From positions 62,001-126,000 of the forward strand of contig JBDOIU010000005.1 in NCBI GenBank assembly GCA_047404195.1: a stretch of DNA of 64,000 nt. Reading direction: 5' to 3'. A program made the translations under genes and the position numbers. Origin of the DNA: JAJRRL01 sp047404195 (GTDB lineage: Bacteria > Pseudomonadota > Gammaproteobacteria > JAJRRL01). Within the stretch, counting starts at the first letter, position 1, and every line of letters starts with the position of its first letter. Under the pieces are notes generated by a model. The model was not told the origin of the DNA and ran no database searches. It worked only from the letters and a program-made list of their open reading frames with translations. Below are positions 62,215 to 64,000 of the stretch, piece by piece.

Positions 62215-64000
62215 TTACATGTTTGGCTTATTGCGGTCAGGATCCGTATTCGAGCTGACACCGCCAGAATTGCCCCCTTTATCAGAGAATACACCAGCAC
62301 TCGAAGCATTGCCATTCGCCGCTGCCGATTGTTCTTTGCGCTCAGCAAGCTTGTCTTGGATACGTTTGACAATCATGACCAATACGTCTCTTCCACACTC
62401 GGTAAGCTGACCATTATCATCATATTCACTTGTTAGTTTGGCGCGTTCGCATGTAATATTTTCAAGATGGCCATAGCTGGTTGTATATTCAATTTCTACT
62501 ACCTGCTTCCTCAGTACGCCCTTCAGTTTAAATGGGCTCATATTAGGGTCGATACCTACTAAGCTGATTTGATCAGCAATTTTATTAGCAGCCCGATCTT
62601 GGAGCCGTGGTTTCATTGCCTCTTCGTATGCGGTATGAAGACTATCTACTTGTTCAGGGGTCAGCCTAACATTTGTATAAGCATCCGGCATGGTGATGTC
62701 GCATATCTTAAGGATATTACTAACATCACCTCTGCCTTTCTGCGAATCAACAGTCACTTTAATTGTAAAAAGTGCATCCTTTATCTTGCTGTATTTGTTC
62801 AAGCCTTGATCTACCAGCATTGTCGTAATCTCCTCTACTTGCGCATCTGTGGCCTCGTCCACTGCATTAGGCTGAGCTGCTGTATTTTTGTTACTTGCTT
62901 GGGCCTCGGCCTGAGCTACTTGCTGTGTTCTTGCACTGCGACGACGAGCAAAGCTCTGAATCTTAACTGCTGCTGCTTTCTGCTTTGCTGTAAAATCGAT
63001 ATCGATAGCGTCCGGTGCAGCATTTTTGCGAGCTGAGTCCATTGATGCAGACCTGCCTTTAGGGCCATCTACGCTATCATTTACTCTCGGAGTAGGTGCC
63101 GATTTGCTTCTACCTCGTCCATTCGTATCCTTGGCTCCTGGTACATGAGTCCCATGGTTTTCAGCTGCTTCCTGCGCAACAGCCTGCTTTTCGAGCTGTG
63201 GTTTCATTGCCTCTTCGTACGCGGCAACCAGACTTTCTACTTGTTTAGGGATCAGCCTAAAATTTATATAAGCATCCGGCATGGTGATGCCGCATTTGCC
63301 AAGGATGTTGTGTACATCACCGTCCACATTCATCGAAGCTACAGTGCTTTGTATTTCCAAAAGCACATTATGTATCTTTCTGTATTCTTCCAAGCCTTGA
63401 TTTACCAGCATTTTCGTAATATCTTCTACTCGTTCGGTAGAGGTCTCAACTATAAACTCCATTTCCAGTATTTTTTGTTGGTATCGATTATATAGCTCCA
63501 AAATCTGTTCACGATTCAGCGACTGATTATTTATATTAAGCGACATTTCAATGCCTAATGATTCACAAAGATCAGTCGTACTGCATACTGGTTTATCCCC
63601 ATCTTCATTAGGATCATCGCACAGACTTTCTAAGTAATTAATCTTTTTAGTATACCCCGCTAGCCCTTTATCAGTCAATGCGGCACTTATTTGATCCATT
63701 GCTTGTCGGGCTGCTGGGCTATCCTCCATGCATGCTGTCACTCCATCCCGTATTGTTTTGATATAATCTTTGAATGCTTTACTATAAGAACCACCAATTG
63801 ATTTTTTAGCAGTCAGCTGTGGATTTGTTTTATCTAAGTTAACGGCAATTAAAGCAGTTGGGTAATCTTTCTGTGCTTGTTGCAAATGTTTCAGAACAGT
63901 TCTCTGCTCATCAGCAGACAGCGCGCCACGCTTGGCGTTAATTGTAGGCACAGGCACCATTACCATTATTGTTTTTAATGAAGCGTATTTATCAGTCGCC
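62215..64000 (-). CDS. IQ-motif protein with three repeated modules (5' end outside window)
   Basis: The frame is open from the window edge to 62215; ATG 63966 has no ribosome binding site and codons upstream stay open, so the true start probably lies beyond 64000. Counting from 63966, a module of about 80 residues occurs three times: 91-165 (divergent), 179-258 and 376-457. The last two share (E/D)IT.MLV.QGL, GDV.NIL..C.ITMPDAY.N.RL.P.QV and AYEEAMKP. Between them lie a Ser/Arg/Pro-rich linker and an IQ motif, IQSFARRRSAR (336-346). IQ motifs bind calmodulin. A Gly/Ser/Asn-rich tail ends the protein. No enzyme domain is recognised. Confidence 0.68.
   Translation of the reverse strand, partial: ATDKYASLKTIMVMVPVPTINAKRGALSADEQRTVLKHLQQAQKDYPTALIAVNLDKTNPQLTAKKSIGGSYSKAFKDYIKTIRDGVTACMEDSPAARQAMDQISAALTDKGLAGYTKKINYLESLCDDPNEDGDKPVCSTTDLCESLGIEMSLNINNQSLNREQILELYNRYQQKILEMEFIVETSTERVEDITKMLVNQGLEEYRKIHNVLLEIQSTVASMNVDGDVHNILGKCGITMPDAYINFRLIPKQVESLVAAYEEAMKPQLEKQAVAQEAAENHGTHVPGAKDTNGRGRSKSAPTPRVNDSVDGPKGRSASMDSARKNAAPDAIDIDFTAKQKAAAVKIQSFARRRSARTQQVAQAEAQASNKNTAAQPNAVDEATDAQVEEITTMLVDQGLNKYSKIKDALFTIKVTVDSQKGRGDVSNILKICDITMPDAYTNVRLTPEQVDSLHTAYEEAMKPRLQDRAANKIADQISLVGIDPNMSPFKLKGVLRKQVVEIEYTTSYGHLENITCERAKLTSEYDDNGQLTECGRDVLVMIVKRIQDKLAERKEQSAAANGNASSAGVFSDKGGNSGGVSSNTDPDRNKPNM

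Overview
The window looks like a chromosomal segment of a host-associated gammaproteobacterium, probably in or near the Legionellales/Coxiella-like lineages. The housekeeping genes are gammaproteobacterial: recA-recX-alaS-lysC-csrA followed by tRNA-Ser(GCT) and tRNA-Arg(ACG), mutS-sufE, mutL-miaA, lptFG, prfC and a grxD/bolA pair. Between them lie long, A/T-richer genes of unknown function that resemble secreted effectors of intracellular bacteria: ankyrin repeats, calmodulin-type IQ motifs, membrane hairpins and a beta-helix-like segment. No type IV secretion gene, rRNA, CRISPR array or transposase is visible. The assignment to a lineage is inference.

Layout. 1-7206: valS (cut by the window edge), lptFG, prfC, grxD-bolA, a ferredoxin and a CinA-like gene. 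7198-10995: one large IQ-motif gene interrupted by an in-frame TAA. 11241-13331: dusA, rpmE, pdxH. 13419-23290: accessory block with an 825-residue unknown, an ankyrin gene broken by two in-frame stops, folE, and a 1009-residue unknown. 23442-26704: prpC-like citrate synthase, thioesterase, bolA, yciB, yciO. 27255-43256: mostly core genes (miaA, mutL, an L,D-transpeptidase, DUF924, DUF1820, mscS, hpt, sufE, mutS, pncC, recA, recX, alaS, lysC, csrA). 43345-43894: two tRNA genes followed by a 178-bp tandem repeat, each unit starting with a copy of the tRNA-Arg 3' end. 43983-49226: an accessory island. 49497-60092: rhlE-type helicase, a cluster of small secreted proteins, a YkuD_2 protein, mdh, cysQ, hemF, proS. 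60243-64000: two more effector-like genes, the last cut by the window edge.

The most promising new system is the operon at 45261-48363. A near-consensus promoter drives a 142-residue protein carrying three copies of RVGDDRHGC exactly 40 residues apart. It is followed by an Fe(II)/2-oxoglutarate JmjC-type hydroxylase and two overlapping, paralogous nucleotidyltransferases with intact catalytic carboxylates. This has the form of a multi-core peptide (RiPP-like) pathway in which a repeated peptide is hydroxylated and perhaps nucleotidylated. It lies between two unknown membrane-protein genes.

Two other patterns stand out. Three accessory genes are interrupted by four single in-frame stop codons with no frameshift: TAA at 9625, TAG at 16511, TAA at 18143 and TAA at 44721. 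The tRNA-Arg-linked 178-bp repeats keep their hairpins through compensatory or wobble-preserving base changes, which points to a selected RNA or DNA structure.
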